Shown: positions 1 to 8,744, counted from the stretch's first letter. The stretch: 64,000 bases of DNA from Paenibacillus rubinfantis (GCF_001486505.1 NZ_LN909066.1:910452-974451); one strand, 5' to 3'. The notes: generated by a model from the letters alone, not told the origin. Translations and numbers: made by a program.

Positions 1-271
1 GCGCGTCCGACCGATTACCTTTGTAATCGGAGAATTGCTCCGTCCGGAACGTTTTACTGCCTAAATCCCAGCAGCAGGCGATATGCGTTGGCCCAAACTT
101 CTGCACAGCGTCCCAAAAATAACGCATAAACCCATACACCGCATTGGTCGGAACACCTGCTTTCGTACGGCGGATATATCCCGTAGCCGCCGAAGCATAA
201 AAAGCGCGGAACATCAGCGCCATTCCGTCCACCAGCAGAATCGTATCCTTACTGCTTTGCACTAAATTCAA
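1..271 (-). CDS. ypcP: 5'-3' exonuclease, N-terminal part (YpcP-like), runs off the window
   Basis: This is the first 90 codons of a flap/5'-3' exonuclease of the PIN-like family that includes the N-terminal domain of DNA polymerase I. Visible are the metal-site signature ILLVDGMALMFRAFYA and, further on, PTHIACCWDLGSKTFR and FSDYKGNR, which resemble stand-alone YpcP more than PolA (CCWD in place of the usual PolA wording). The start is TTG at 271 with GGAG seven bases upstream; a GTG six bases further in is an alternative. Such enzymes remove RNA primers and flaps in replication and repair. The 3' end lies outside the window, so the absence of a polymerase domain cannot be shown and PolA is not excluded. 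Confidence 0.75.
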   Translation of the reverse strand, partial: MNLVQSSKDTILLVDGMALMFRAFYASAATGYIRRTKAGVPTNAVYGFMRYFWDAVQKFGPTHIACCWDLGSKTFRTEQFSDYKGNRSDA

Positions 272-301
272 GATTCACTCCTACCCCTTTCTTCTCAAGA
301 T

Positions 302-664
302 TTATTTACTCCACACCTGTTCATAGGTTTCTTCCTTGTATCCAACGGTCACGTTCTTTCCGTCCGTCACGATCGGGCGTTTGATCAACATCCCGTTTGA
401 GGACAGCAGCGTCAGCTGTTCTTCCCGCGACATCGCTGCCAGCTTGTCCTTCAATCCCAATTCCTTATAAACCTCACCGCTCGTATTAAAAAACTTCTTC
501 AACTCCAGCCCGCTCAGCTTCACCAGCTTGTCCAATTCAACGTCACTCGGCGGCGTTTCCTTAATATGATGCAGCTCCAGCTCATGCCCTTTGGCCTGCA
601 GCGATTTAATCGCACTGCGGCATGTCCCGCATTGCGGATAATGATAAACCTTCAGTTTGCTCAT
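302..664 (-). CDS. ArsC/Spx-family thioredoxin-fold protein (YusI-like)
   Basis: A 120-residue member of the arsenate reductase/Spx/MgsR family. It has the N-terminal redox motif CGTC at residues 12-15, the KKFFNTSG segment and the NGMLIKRPIV segment typical of YusI- and YffB-like proteins. True ArsC chemistry has not been shown for this branch; Spx and MgsR relatives bind RNA polymerase, so a redox or regulatory role is equally possible. The start codon overlaps the stop of the upstream pseudouridine synthase gene in an ATGA, so it is translationally coupled as the last gene of a three-gene run with the cobalamin adenosyltransferase. Confidence 0.85.
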   Translation of the reverse strand: MSKLKVYHYPQCGTCRSAIKSLQAKGHELELHHIKETPPSDVELDKLVKLSGLELKKFFNTSGEVYKELGLKDKLAAMSREEQLTLLSSNGMLIKRPIVTDGKNVTVGYKEETYEQVWSK

Positions 665-1656
665 GTTCCTTCTTCCCCCTTACTACTTTCCAAAAAGCTC
701 ACACCGCGCAGCAGTTCCTCCAGCTTCCGCATATCGGCCGGCAGCTCGGACTTAAAGACCAGCGCCTCGCCGGTGAGCGGATGGCGGAAGCCCAGCTCCG
801 AGGCATGCAGCGCCTGCCGCCCGATCGCGAGGTCCAACTGCGCGATGCGCTCGCGCGCAGACTCCGGCAACTCCGCGAGCCCCGGCAATCCGTAGAACTT
901 GTCGCCGATCAGCGGATGGCCGATCGAGGTCATATGCACGCGGATCTGATGCGTCCGCCCCGTGCCGAGGCGCAGCTCAACCCGGGCTCCGTCGCCGTAA
1001 GCCTCCGCCACCTGATAATAGGTCAGCGAGGGGTAACCCGACGGCGTCACGATCCGGCGATGTGGCTCGGCGGGATCGCGGTCGATCGGACCGTCGATCA
1101 TCCCTTCCCGCACCGCCGGACAGCCATGCACGAGCGCTGTATATTTTTTGCTCACCTCACCGGCGATCAACTGCTCGGAAATATGCTGGTGTACATAGGC
1201 ATTTTTGGCGATTGCAAGTAGCCCGCTCGTCTCTTGGTCCAGTCGGTGAACCGGCCGAAAGCGGAACTTCTCGCCCATCTCCTGCCAATAATATACGACG
1301 CCGTTAGCCAGCGTCCCCGTGTAATGTCCATGCGTGGGGTGCACGATCACTCCCGCCGCTTTGTTGACGATCAGCAGCGCTTCATCCTCGTACACGATCT
1401 CAAACGGGATCGGCTCCGGCAGGATGTCGGTGGAGGTTTCCTTCTCCAAAGATACACTGACCGTATCCCCCGCTTTGACCGGAACGCTGATAAACACCCG
1501 CTCCCCGTTCAACATCACCCCGCGCTCGGTCAGCTTAATCCGCGACAGCAGCTTGCGGGAGATGCCCATCCGGCGCTGGAGCACGCTTTTGACCGTCCAG
1601 CCGTCTTCCGCTACGGGGACTCGATATTCAATCGGATCATAATACTCGGATCTCAC
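661..1656 (-). CDS. RluA/RluD-family pseudouridine synthase
   Basis: A 331-residue RNA pseudouridine synthase. An S4 RNA-binding domain occupies roughly residues 18-75 (LLSRIKLTERGVMLNGERV). The catalytic domain follows, with the motif HRLDQETSG in which Asp140 is the expected nucleophile, and the late motif GRTHQIRVHM. This layout is that of RluD and its Bacillus relatives YlyB/YjbO/YhcT; the rRNA target cannot be assigned from sequence. The start is a GTG overlapping the stop of the upstream adenosyltransferase (GTGA), and its own stop overlaps the next ATG, so the three genes are probably one transcript with coupled translation. Confidence 0.9.
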   Translation of the reverse strand: MRSEYYDPIEYRVPVAEDGWTVKSVLQRRMGISRKLLSRIKLTERGVMLNGERVFISVPVKAGDTVSVSLEKETSTDILPEPIPFEIVYEDEALLIVNKAAGVIVHPTHGHYTGTLANGVVYYWQEMGEKFRFRPVHRLDQETSGLLAIAKNAYVHQHISEQLIAGEVSKKYTALVHGCPAVREGMIDGPIDRDPAEPHRRIVTPSGYPSLTYYQVAEAYGDGARVELRLGTGRTHQIRVHMTSIGHPLIGDKFYGLPGLAELPESARERIAQLDLAIGRQALHASELGFRHPLTGEALVFKSELPADMRKLEELLRGVSFLESSKGEEGT

Positions 1657-2219
1657 TTGTTGCCAAACACCTTCCCGCTCCGCACGTATTCGATATCCGC
1701 CACTTGCCGGCGATGATTAGCGGCACGGGCTGCCGCAAAGAAATAGTCCGACAACCGGTTCAAATATTTCAACACCTCGGTATTGATCTCCTTAACCTGG
1801 CCCAGCGTAACGACGCGGCGTTCCGCGCGGCGACATACGGTCCGGCAGACGTGCAGCACCGCAGCCAGCGGGGTTCCCCCCGGCAAAATAAACTTCTCAA
1901 GCGGCGGATTCTCCGATTCATACCGGTCAATCCATGCCTCTATTTGCTCCGCTAGATCTGGCGTTACTTTATAGCGGCTTTCCGACAGCTTCACGTAGGC
2001 GAGATCGGAGCCGCAATCAAACAACTCCTGCTGAATTTGCAGCAGCTGCTCATGAAGGTCACCCAATTTCTCATCCTCCGACAAGCAAACCGCTTGTCCT
2101 ACAAAACTGTTCAGCTCATCGATCGAACCGTAGGCTTCAACCTGCGCATCGTCTTTGTTCACTCTACCGCCGATCACCGAGGTCTGCCCTTGATCGCCGG
2201 AGCGCGTGTATAGCGACAT
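1653..2219 (-). CDS. ATP:cob(I)alamin adenosyltransferase, PduO type
   Basis: A 188-residue enzyme that transfers the adenosyl group of ATP to cob(I)alamin to form coenzyme B12. Family marks are the N-terminal ATP loop TRSGDQGQTS, SIDELNSFVG, and the helix FILPGG...CRTVCRRAERRVV, which holds the conserved Arg/Glu residues of PduO-type enzymes. Length matches the single-domain family (Bacillus YvqK). The start is ATG with GGGGAGG seven bases upstream. It heads the overlapping run with the pseudouridine synthase and ArsC-like genes. Its presence implies an adenosylcobalamin-dependent enzyme in the organism; none is encoded here. Confidence 0.93.
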   Translation of the reverse strand: MSLYTRSGDQGQTSVIGGRVNKDDAQVEAYGSIDELNSFVGQAVCLSEDEKLGDLHEQLLQIQQELFDCGSDLAYVKLSESRYKVTPDLAEQIEAWIDRYESENPPLEKFILPGGTPLAAVLHVCRTVCRRAERRVVTLGQVKEINTEVLKYLNRLSDYFFAAARAANHRRQVADIEYVRSGKVFGNK

Positions 2220-2301
2220 CCTGTATTCCTCCCCGTAACATACTCTCGTATCATCTTACCATAAATCGCAGCCCGGCTGGTCATGCAACTGCTGGAACCG
2301 C

Positions 2302-2328
2302 AAAAAGGAGACCCGCAGGCGGATCTCC
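2302..2328 (-). terminator. Rho-independent terminator after the Spo0E-like gene
   Basis: A stem of GGAGA/TCTCC plus CCGC/GCGG around a tiny loop is followed on the minus strand by TTTTT. It sits 18 bases past the stop of the Spo0E-like gene. Confidence 0.75.
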
Positions 2329-2345
2329 CTCATAGTGTGACAAGG

Positions 2346-2618
2346 TTATCGTTGATTTGATTTTGGATGGTTTTTCGTTTTCATGAACTCATTAATTTTC
2401 AAGTCCAATAAGCTGCTGATTTCAATCACAATATCCGATGTAAAGGATTTTTCCTGCATGAAGAGCCGTTCCATCTTGCTGCGCAGCAAGTGAATTTCGT
2501 CCTCCAGCGTTACGGCTTGCGGTGAATGCGGCCGATCTTCTTGATCCATCCATGGATGCATGTCACGGCCATCAGCGATTAGAGCATTATCGTATGGCAA
2601 GTTGTACTCACCGCGCAA
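2346..2618 (-). CDS. Spo0E-like aspartyl-phosphate phosphatase
   Basis: A 90-residue protein whose second half is a Spo0E-family helical hairpin: LEDEIHLLRSKMERLF leads to the signature SSLLDLKINEFMK, which matches the S-x-x-L-D-x-x-I-x-x-F core that enters the response-regulator active site. Members dephosphorylate Spo0A~P and hold back sporulation, though some act on other regulators. The first 35 residues are not part of the known domain. The start is TTG with GGGAGGG seven bases upstream. It is a monocistronic gene with its own terminator. Confidence 0.8.
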   Translation of the reverse strand: MRGEYNLPYDNALIADGRDMHPWMDQEDRPHSPQAVTLEDEIHLLRSKMERLFMQEKSFTSDIVIEISSLLDLKINEFMKTKNHPKSNQR

Positions 2619-2758
2619 AAGAAATCCCTCCCTGAGAAACTAAAACCTTCTTCCAAAATCAAATTATACCATGTCCACAAAACGTAAATCAATTAGAAAA
2701 TGAAAGAATTGTTAATTAACTCCATCTCTTCAGGATTTCCAGGAGTTTGGTGAATGAA

Positions 2759-3967
2759 TTAGCCTTGTTTCAGCTTGCGCACGAATTGCTCTATCCGGTT
2801 TAGGGCTTCGTTCAACTGGTTCACACCTGTCGCATAGGAACAGCGTAGAAAGCCTTCCCCGCCGGCGCCAAAGACGTTGCCCGGCACCGCCGCGACCTTC
2901 GCCTCCAGCAGAAGGCGTTGGGCAAACTCCTCCGAGCCTAGCCCCGTCGACGCGATGCTTGGAAAAGCGTAAAACGCCCCTTGCGGCTCGTGGCAATCCA
3001 GCCCGATATCACGCAAGCCCTGTACGATCAGCCGGCGGCGCTGGTTGTAGGATTCAACCATCTGGTCTTTCTCCCCAAGCCCGTTCTTCAGCGCCTCAAG
3101 TGCAGCCACCTGCCCCATTACCGGAGCGCACATCACTGTATACTGATGAATTTTCAACATCGCATAGATCAAATCGGGATGCCCGCAGGCGTATCCCATC
3201 CGCCAGCCGGTCATAGCGAACGCCTTCGAGAAGCCGTTGACGAGAATCGTCCGGTCCTTCATTCCAGGGATCGAAGCGAAGCTGACGTGCTGCTGCCCAT
3301 AGGTCAGTTCCGCATAAATTTCGTCGGAAATCACGATCAGATCGTTCTCTTCCACGATTTTGGCGATCGGCAGCCAATCCTCATACGTCATGATCCCGCC
3401 CGTCGGATTGCTGGGATAATTTAAGATGAGAACCTTGGATTTTGGCGTGATTTTTGCTTTCAAGTCTTCCGCCTGCAGCTTAAATTCGTGACGGGCATAC
3501 GTCTCGATCTCGACGGGAACCCCGCCCCCGATCGATGCGATCGGCGAATAGGAGATATAGCAAGGCACCGGCACGAGAATTTCATCACCCGGTTCGATCA
3601 GCGCGCGCAGTGCAAGATCAATGGCTTCGCTGCCGCCCACGGTCACAAGGATTTCGTCCTTGGGATCATATTTCACTTGATAACTGGTATACAAATATTC
3701 AGCGATCGCTTCCCGCAGCTCGGGGGTTCCCGCGTTTGACGTGTAGCTTGTATATCCGCGTTCCAACGAATATACGCAAGCCTCCCGCACATGCCAAGGC
3801 GTGATGAAGTCCGGTTCGCCCACGCCTAACGTGATAATATCCTTGCTCCCGCTAGCTAAATCGAAAAAGCGGCGGATGCCGGAAGGTTGAATCTCCCGGA
3901 CCAGCGGGGCCAAATACGACGTCATCGTTTTATCCGATTGCTCAGCACGTTCTGATTGAATACTCAT
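2759..3967 (-). CDS. alaT: PLP-dependent class I aminotransferase (AlaT/YugH-like)
   Basis: A fold-type I aminotransferase of 402 residues. Seen are GGSEAIDLALRALI (cofactor phosphate loop), NYPSNPTG, SDEIYAEL and the Schiff-base lysine in NGFSKAFAMTGWRMGY (about residue 248). ATG at 3967 is preferred to the in-frame GTG at 3970 because AAGGAAG lies at normal spacing. It follows an Lrp/AsnC-type regulator by 13 bases. In Bacillus subtilis the same pair is yugG-yugH, renamed alaR-alaT, where the enzyme is the main alanine transaminase. By this synteny I infer alanine/glutamate transamination; aspartate or aromatic aminotransferase activity cannot be excluded. Confidence 0.85.
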   Translation of the reverse strand: MSIQSERAEQSDKTMTSYLAPLVREIQPSGIRRFFDLASGSKDIITLGVGEPDFITPWHVREACVYSLERGYTSYTSNAGTPELREAIAEYLYTSYQVKYDPKDEILVTVGGSEAIDLALRALIEPGDEILVPVPCYISYSPIASIGGGVPVEIETYARHEFKLQAEDLKAKITPKSKVLILNYPSNPTGGIMTYEDWLPIAKIVEENDLIVISDEIYAELTYGQQHVSFASIPGMKDRTILVNGFSKAFAMTGWRMGYACGHPDLIYAMLKIHQYTVMCAPVMGQVAALEALKNGLGEKDQMVESYNQRRRLIVQGLRDIGLDCHEPQGAFYAFPSIASTGLGSEEFAQRLLLEAKVAAVPGNVFGAGGEGFLRCSYATGVNQLNEALNRIEQFVRKLKQG

Positions 3968-3980
3968 CACATAACTTCCT

Positions 3981-4481
3981 TTACGGAGATATCAACAAAC
4001 GGCGATCTTCTTCGGGATCCTCGAAAATGATGCCGTCCTGCTTGTATTTTTTCAAAATAAAATGCGTTTTCGTCGACAACACCGACTCCAGGGTGGACAA
4101 TTTGTCGGATACGAAGCCCGCCACTTCCTTCAGGTTGCGGCCTTCGACTTCGACCAGCAGATCGTACGCGCCGGACATCAGAAATACCGATTTGACTTGG
4201 GGAAACAGGTAAACCCGTTCCGCGATCGTGTCGAAGCCACGGCCCCGTTCGGGTGTAATTTGCACTTCGATCAATGCGGTTACCTTCTCGTCGTCCAGCT
4301 TGCTGGAATTCACCACGGTCGCATATTTAACGATCACATGATCTTCTTCCAATTCCCGGATCGCTTCCGCCACTTCCTCCGCAGAAACACCCACGAGTGT
4401 CGCCAGCAAGTTCGCATCCCGGCGGGCGTCCTCTTTGAGGAGGTCCAGCAGTTTGAGCTTCAATTCGCTTAGTTGTTTCAT
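3981..4481 (-). CDS. alaR: Lrp/AsnC-family transcriptional regulator (AlaR/YugG-like)
   Basis: A 166-residue feast/famine regulator. The N-terminal winged helix (LLDLLKEDARRDANLLATLVGVSAEEVAEAI) is followed by the RAM effector domain containing RGFDTIAERVYLFPQVKSVFLMSGAYDLLVEVEG. Such proteins form dimers to octamers that sense amino acids. It is the first gene of a two-gene operon with the aminotransferase, so autoregulated control of that gene in response to an amino acid, probably alanine as in the B. subtilis alaRT pair, is the natural inference. The start ATG has GGAGGATGAGGG just upstream. Confidence 0.85.
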   Translation of the reverse strand: MKQLSELKLKLLDLLKEDARRDANLLATLVGVSAEEVAEAIRELEEDHVIVKYATVVNSSKLDDEKVTALIEVQITPERGRGFDTIAERVYLFPQVKSVFLMSGAYDLLVEVEGRNLKEVAGFVSDKLSTLESVLSTKTHFILKKYKQDGIIFEDPEEDRRLLISP

Positions 4482-4581
4482 CCCTCATCCTCCAGCGATG
4501 CTTCCGCATGCCTCCCAAGTCACGAGCGGCCTGCAGAACAAATTTAATACTTATATTACATGAATTTCAGGCGTCTGCATA

Positions 4582-4623
4582 GAAAAACCGTCCACTCCAG
4601 GTGAGCTTTCGGAATGGACGGTT
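4582..4623 (-). terminator. Terminator after the coat-protein genes
   Basis: Nine-base arms AACCGTCCA/TGGACGGTT enclose a 24-base loop; the minus-strand transcript then runs into TTTTTCT. It lies just past the stop at 4630. Confidence 0.8.
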
Positions 4624-4629
4624 AAGCCG

Positions 4630-5016
4630 TTAGATCGAGTAAGGCGGCAACACATTGGGCGAATGCGCTTCAACATTCGCTTGATGAGCATGAGGTGTCC
4701 AACGGGAATTTCGCCGTTCGGTAAACTGGCGCAGCTCCTGTTGCGTTTTCTCCGCTTCCTGAAGCTTCTTGTCCAATAATTGACGCGGGGCCGGAGCCGG
4801 GGCTGTATAGATGCCTTGATGTTTCATCAGCTCATAGAGCGTTCCCTGCAACCGCAAAGTGCTGTTCGTCAACTCCGTAAACAACTGCCGGACGGCCGGG
4901 CAGGACGACTCGGTTGTGGCCGTTGTATATTCCCGGACGGTGCGCCGTAAATCGGCCAAAATAGATTTCAACAAATCGTTCTGGGGCAAGAGCTCTTGAT
5001 GTTCCATCTGATTCAT
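4630..5016 (-). CDS. CotF-family spore coat protein
   Basis: A 128-residue mainly helical protein. The stretch LLKSILADLRRTVREYTTATTESSCPAVRQLFTEL is typical of the CotF/YhcQ-like ferritin-like half. The tail is Pro/Ala-rich (TAPAPAPRQ) and ends with PPYSI, as in many coat proteins. It lies 27 bases after a smaller relative with which it forms a two-gene operon. Expression in the mother cell under a sporulation sigma factor is expected but no convincing SigK promoter was found. The start ATG is backed by TAGGAGG at good spacing. Confidence 0.75.
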   Translation of the reverse strand: MNQMEHQELLPQNDLLKSILADLRRTVREYTTATTESSCPAVRQLFTELTNSTLRLQGTLYELMKHQGIYTAPAPAPRQLLDKKLQEAEKTQQELRQFTERRNSRWTPHAHQANVEAHSPNVLPPYSI

Positions 5017-5043
5017 CGGGCTGTTCCTCCTAAAGGCGAATGA

Positions 5044-5277
5044 TTAATGGTTCGGTGTCGGAGCCGTCATTTGGTGCTGCCGCAGCGAATCCGTCAAAAG
5101 ATGCAGATGATGCTCATGCACGCGGATATGCTCCAGCATTGCCTGCTCGATTTCAAAGTTCTGCGATACGGCGGCCGCTGCCGCGCACAGCTTGCCAAGC
5201 ATCTCCTCATTGGAGATGGAGTCGGCGATATAATCCAGCTCTTTCATCGACAACGGCTGCATTTGTGAGTACAACAT
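5044..5277 (-). CDS. Small CotF-like spore coat protein
   Basis: A 77-residue helical protein (79 from the upstream ATG at 5283). It contains MKELDYIADSISNEEMLGKLCAAAAAVS and several histidines near HIRVHEHHLHLLTDSL, as in the short partner of CotF-type pairs found in Bacillus and Paenibacillus. The inner ATG at 5277 fits the AGGAGG site better (eight bases) than the outer one (two to three bases). It is probably co-transcribed with the larger CotF-like gene. A CATAATAC sequence about 30 bases upstream (near 5315) faintly resembles a SigE -10 region, but the -35 is not clear. Confidence 0.65.
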   Translation of the reverse strand: MLYSQMQPLSMKELDYIADSISNEEMLGKLCAAAAAVSQNFEIEQAMLEHIRVHEHHLHLLTDSLRQHQMTAPTPNH

Positions 5278-5436
5278 CGGCATTCCCTCCTGGTGGATGA
5301 TCCTTCTTTCGGTATTATGCCCCGCGCCTGCAAGGATAAGTCATCGTTTCCTAACGAAGCCAGGCGCCGTTTTTAGTCCTCAGCGGTTGGATATAATGAT
5401 GGAATCCCCCACGTTCGAAAGGATGAACCGGCCTCG

Positions 5437-6672
5437 ATGAAATACCATACCGGCAAGCTATATTGGCCTTCTACGCTGCCTAATGCCGCCCAATATCCCG
5501 CGCTGGATCGGGACCTGCACTGCGAGGTACTTATCGTGGGCGGGGGCGTTGGCGGCGCGCTCTGCGCCTATCTGCTAGCGGAGCGGGGAATCGATGCGGT
5601 GCTGGTGGAACGGGACCGGATCGCCGGTGGAAGCACGCTGGCCAGCACCGGACTGCTGCAATATGCCAGCGACAAAACACTAACCTCGATGATCCGAACC
5701 TTTGGCGAGGAACCTGCCGTTCATTTCTATCAACTCAGCCGCAAGGCGCTGGAGCGATTAAAGCAAATCGCGGAGGGACTGAACGGCGCCGCACGATTGA
5801 CGGAACGCAGCAGCCTTTACTTGGCGAGCTCCGAACGGGACATGACATCGCTTCGTCAAGAGTGCGATACGCTGCAGCGTTTCGGGTTTTCGGCCCTCTG
5901 GTGGTCGGAGAGCGAGATTGCGGACAAATTCCCCTTCCGGTATCCAGGCGCCATTTATACGGAGGGGGATGCAGAGATGAATCCGTATGCTTTTGTTCAT
6001 GGGGTGGTACGGGAGGCCGTACGGCAAGGGGGACGCATCTATGAGCGAAGCCCCATGCGCGGCAGCGAGCGTGACGAGAGCGGACGGATCCACTGCCGCT
6101 GCGGCGAAGGGAGAGTCACGGCCCGGCATATTATCTGGGCAACGGGCTACGAAGCCCAGCAATTCAAGAAGGAGCGCGGTGCTCATTTACGCGCCTCCTT
6201 CGTCACCGTCACCGAACCGGCAGCCTCCTTAAGCGGCTGGCACGAACAGTGCTTGATCTGGGAGACAGCAAGGCCTTATCTGTATATGAGAACTACGCCC
6301 GATAGGCGAATCATCGCCGGCGGGTTAGATGAGATCTTGCCCGGGGGCAAGCTCCCCGAGGGCCGGGAGATCCGGCAAAGCCATCGGCTGCTGGCGGAAA
6401 TCCAACGGCGGTTTCCCGATCAGAACCACCTGACCGCCTCATATGCCTGGGGTGCCGTTTTTGGAGAATCCCGCGACGGTCTTCCCTATATTGGCCCGCA
6501 TCCGAATTATCCGGGCTTTTATTTTCTGGAGGGCTACGGTGGAAATGGGACGGTCTGCAGTATGATCGCAGCGGAGATGATCGTGGATGAGCTGACGGGA
6601 AATCGCCGGGACGACCTGGCGATGTTTTCGCTGGAGCGGAGCTCCAAACCGGTGCCGCCCCAGGGGCTCTAG
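5437..6672 (+). CDS. FAD-dependent oxidoreductase of the DAO family
   Basis: A 411-residue flavoprotein. A Rossmann dinucleotide loop near the N-terminus (CEVLIVGGGVGGALCAYLLAERG, roughly residues 29-51) is followed by GGSTLASTGLL, the second flavin contact, and a C-terminal GLPYIGPHPNYPGFYFLEGYGGNG segment, all typical of D-amino-acid/glycine oxidase-like enzymes (DAO, Pfam PF01266). The substrate is unknown. It stands alone on the plus strand; an AAAGGAT ribosome site lies about 12 bases upstream, and TATAAT occurs at about 5392. It converges with the MFS gene with only 11 bases between the stop codons. Confidence 0.85.
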   Translation: MKYHTGKLYWPSTLPNAAQYPALDRDLHCEVLIVGGGVGGALCAYLLAERGIDAVLVERDRIAGGSTLASTGLLQYASDKTLTSMIRTFGEEPAVHFYQLSRKALERLKQIAEGLNGAARLTERSSLYLASSERDMTSLRQECDTLQRFGFSALWWSESEIADKFPFRYPGAIYTEGDAEMNPYAFVHGVVREAVRQGGRIYERSPMRGSERDESGRIHCRCGEGRVTARHIIWATGYEAQQFKKERGAHLRASFVTVTEPAASLSGWHEQCLIWETARPYLYMRTTPDRRIIAGGLDEILPGGKLPEGREIRQSHRLLAEIQRRFPDQNHLTASYAWGAVFGESRDGLPYIGPHPNYPGFYFLEGYGGNGTVCSMIAAEMIVDELTGNRRDDLAMFSLERSSKPVPPQGL

Positions 6673-6683
6673 TCCAGAGCAAG

Positions 6684-7886
6684 TTAAGCGGCTTTGGCCG
6701 ATCGTTTCAGCAACCGTCGCAACGCCAGCCAGCTTAACACCGGCGTCGCCCCCAAGGCAACCATCAGCCAGGTGATCGTCGGCATGCGCGGAATCATGGA
6801 ATACACGGCGATAAACAGCAACGTTCCGCCCAACCGGCCGACGGTAATACTCAACTCGCGTAACACGATCAGCTCAACCCGTTGCTCGACGCTTTCCGGA
6901 CTATTGCCGATCAAGTCGAATACCGAAGAAATCACCGGGATCAGATACAGCGGCAGGAAGAGTGACGTCCCGACTCCCATCACCATCAGGGTTGTGTAAT
7001 TCACCTTCCACAGCAGCGGGAGGATCACGCAGGTGATCAGAAGTGCCCCAATCAGCATGCCGTAGTAACGCGCGCGGATTTTCAGCCATTTCCCCACCGC
7101 CCAGAAGCTGACCAGAGAAACCAGGGACGTAATCAGTGAAAACTGCCCGATCCGCCACTCCGCCGAAGTGCTGATAAAGATCAGCAGATTAATAAGAAAC
7201 GAAAATACGCCCTCGCGCAAGCCATGAGCGGCCGAAGCCGGAGCAGCTTGTCTCCACGGGCTGCCCTTTTTCAACATTTGCACCGGTGCCAGCCAGTTGT
7301 ACGGCTCGCCGGTTTTTCTTTTTTTCAGCCAAAAGCTAAGCAGGATCCCGGTCCCATACACAATGAGTGAAAGGGTAAAGATCAATCGGTAACCCGCTTC
7401 CCCGTGTTTCATGGAAATCAGCCAACCGGAAATCCACGGGCCAAAGATCCCGATCACCGAACCAAGTATTCCCACCCAGCCGTTGAAACGGTCCCGCGTC
7501 TCAACTTCGGTCACCTCGAAATATACGACGTTGAAGGCCAGCCAGAATAATCCCGAACCGGCCCCAAACAACAACCCAAGCGGCCATATGTAGTCCACCG
7601 TATGTTTCCCTGTCCACAGTACCAGCAAATAGAAGATACCCGAAACGATAATTCCGAGCCGTAAAAAGATCATTTTGTCGCGTTCCTTCACCCATTTCCC
7701 GGCTATCCAAAAGACCAACCCCAACGCCAGCTGCTGGCTGAACGTAAACCAGGCGATCAGATTAAACTCCGGTTTGACTTTCCAAATATAGACGTTCAGG
7801 AACGTGCCAGACAAGGCGCCGGCAAGCACGAACAAGCCGTTCACCGCCAGCAGAAGAATGGATTGGCTGTTCAGGTGTTTTCTCAT
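6684..7886 (-). CDS. MFS transporter, about 12 membrane segments
   Basis: A roughly 400-residue polytopic membrane protein with about 12 hydrophobic segments and basic inter-segment loops of the major facilitator type (WVKERDK near the second loop, WLKKRKTG near the middle). The substrate is unknown. A TTG 51 bases upstream would extend it, but the inner ATG at 7886 has GGGGGAG at seven bases and the upstream stretch lies inside a repeat-element border, so the inner start is chosen. The region between the start and the zinc-ribbon operon holds a 110-bp inverted-repeat element (7928-8038), so its promoter or leader probably lies within or beyond that repeat. Confidence 0.85.
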   Translation of the reverse strand: MRKHLNSQSILLLAVNGLFVLAGALSGTFLNVYIWKVKPEFNLIAWFTFSQQLALGLVFWIAGKWVKERDKMIFLRLGIIVSGIFYLLVLWTGKHTVDYIWPLGLLFGAGSGLFWLAFNVVYFEVTEVETRDRFNGWVGILGSVIGIFGPWISGWLISMKHGEAGYRLIFTLSLIVYGTGILLSFWLKKRKTGEPYNWLAPVQMLKKGSPWRQAAPASAAHGLREGVFSFLINLLIFISTSAEWRIGQFSLITSLVSLVSFWAVGKWLKIRARYYGMLIGALLITCVILPLLWKVNYTTLMVMGVGTSLFLPLYLIPVISSVFDLIGNSPESVEQRVELIVLRELSITVGRLGGTLLFIAVYSMIPRMPTITWLMVALGATPVLSWLALRRLLKRSAKAA

Positions 7887-7927
7887 GAATTCGCTCCCCC
7901 GCCAAACTTCAAGTTTCCCCTGTATGG

Positions 7928-8038
7928 GGTTGTTCAAAAAGTCATCCCTACCATGAACAAGCAGAGCCTGTAGGTAGTGGATTCGACGTCGAATCTTGCC
8001 TCCTCGGTCCTGAAAACCTGACTTTTTGAACTTGCAAC
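7928..8038 (-). repeat. TIR element, copy 1 (about 110 bp)
   Basis: Perfect 12-base inverted ends TTCAAAAAGTCA (7933-7944) and TGACTTTTTGAA (8019-8030) bound the element. The interior palindrome GGATTCGACGTCGAATC (about 7979-7995) and the segment CTCGGTCCTGAAAACC recur in copy 2 at 36328-36498. It sits 42 bases upstream of the MFS start codon. No open reading frame is present, so it would be non-autonomous (MITE- or REP-like). Confidence 0.7.
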
Positions 8039-8105
8039 TGTAAGATACCCAAAAATGGCCGAAGCATGAGACGTTTCCGAAGAACCTGGAGACCCTCTGG
8101 ACGCC

Positions 8106-8133
8106 AAAAAGCCCCGTCCATCAAGGACAGGGC
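8106..8133 (-). terminator. Terminator of the DUF350/zinc-ribbon operon
   Basis: GCCCTGTCC/GGACGGGGC arms with a five-base loop are followed on the minus strand by TTTTT, 17 bases after the zinc-ribbon stop codon. Confidence 0.85.
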
Positions 8134-8150
8134 ATCTCGTTGCCAATATT

Positions 8151-8744
8151 TTAGTTGTCTTCTTCGTCGGAAATGGCGCGGATCATCGCGATCCGGGACG
8201 ATTCATCCAAAAACCGGCTGACGTGGAAGCAAGCGGAGCAGACGTATACGTTCAGCTCAGCCTCCTTCGGCAGAAGCGGACGGTCCCCACCGATTGAAAC
8301 AGCCGCCAGAAGCCCGCCGTCCTGCGGAACCATCTTCTGCTTCCCAGCATAAACCATATACTCCCGGCAATGCGGGCATTCCGGCACCTCGTCCTGCCCG
8401 TCCAACAGCTTCTCCACGCCGGTTTCGTATTTCAGCAAATCCCCGCCCGATGCCGTAAACGCCTCGATTCGGCGGACAGCACCCAAATGCGCGTCTCCTT
8501 CATCCTCCCAGAACACATCGCCAACAGCTTCCTCATCGTCCTCGTCATCCTCCTGGGAATGCTTCCGATCCTGGAAGGGGTGGTCGCTCTCCTCGTCTTC
8601 GTACTCCTCTTCCGAGCCAAGCGTAATATTGATCGTCCGGTAGCCCTTCAACTCGTTGTGACAGTGGGGGCACTCCTCCTCCGGCCCTAGCTCTTCGTCC
8701 CAAACGATCTCCGTTTGACACCATGGGCAAATCGTCGTTTCCAT
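8151..8744 (-). CDS. Two-zinc-ribbon protein of unknown function
   Basis: A 197-residue soluble protein. An N-terminal ribbon CPWC...CPHC (residues about 6-28), an acidic linker rich in Asp/Glu (EEEYEDEESD, EDDEDDEEA) and a C-terminal ribbon CPHC...CSAC suggest two structural zinc sites. I do not recognise an enzyme motif; similar proteins in Paenibacillaceae are unnamed. ATG at 8744 is preferred to a TTG at 8750 on ribosome-site spacing. It is the last gene of a run with a DUF350 membrane protein and a 26-residue membrane peptide, and ends in a clear terminator. Confidence 0.75.
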   Translation of the reverse strand: METTICPWCQTEIVWDEELGPEEECPHCHNELKGYRTINITLGSEEEYEDEESDHPFQDRKHSQEDDEDDEEAVGDVFWEDEGDAHLGAVRRIEAFTASGGDLLKYETGVEKLLDGQDEVPECPHCREYMVYAGKQKMVPQDGGLLAAVSIGGDRPLLPKEAELNVYVCSACFHVSRFLDESSRIAMIRAISDEEDN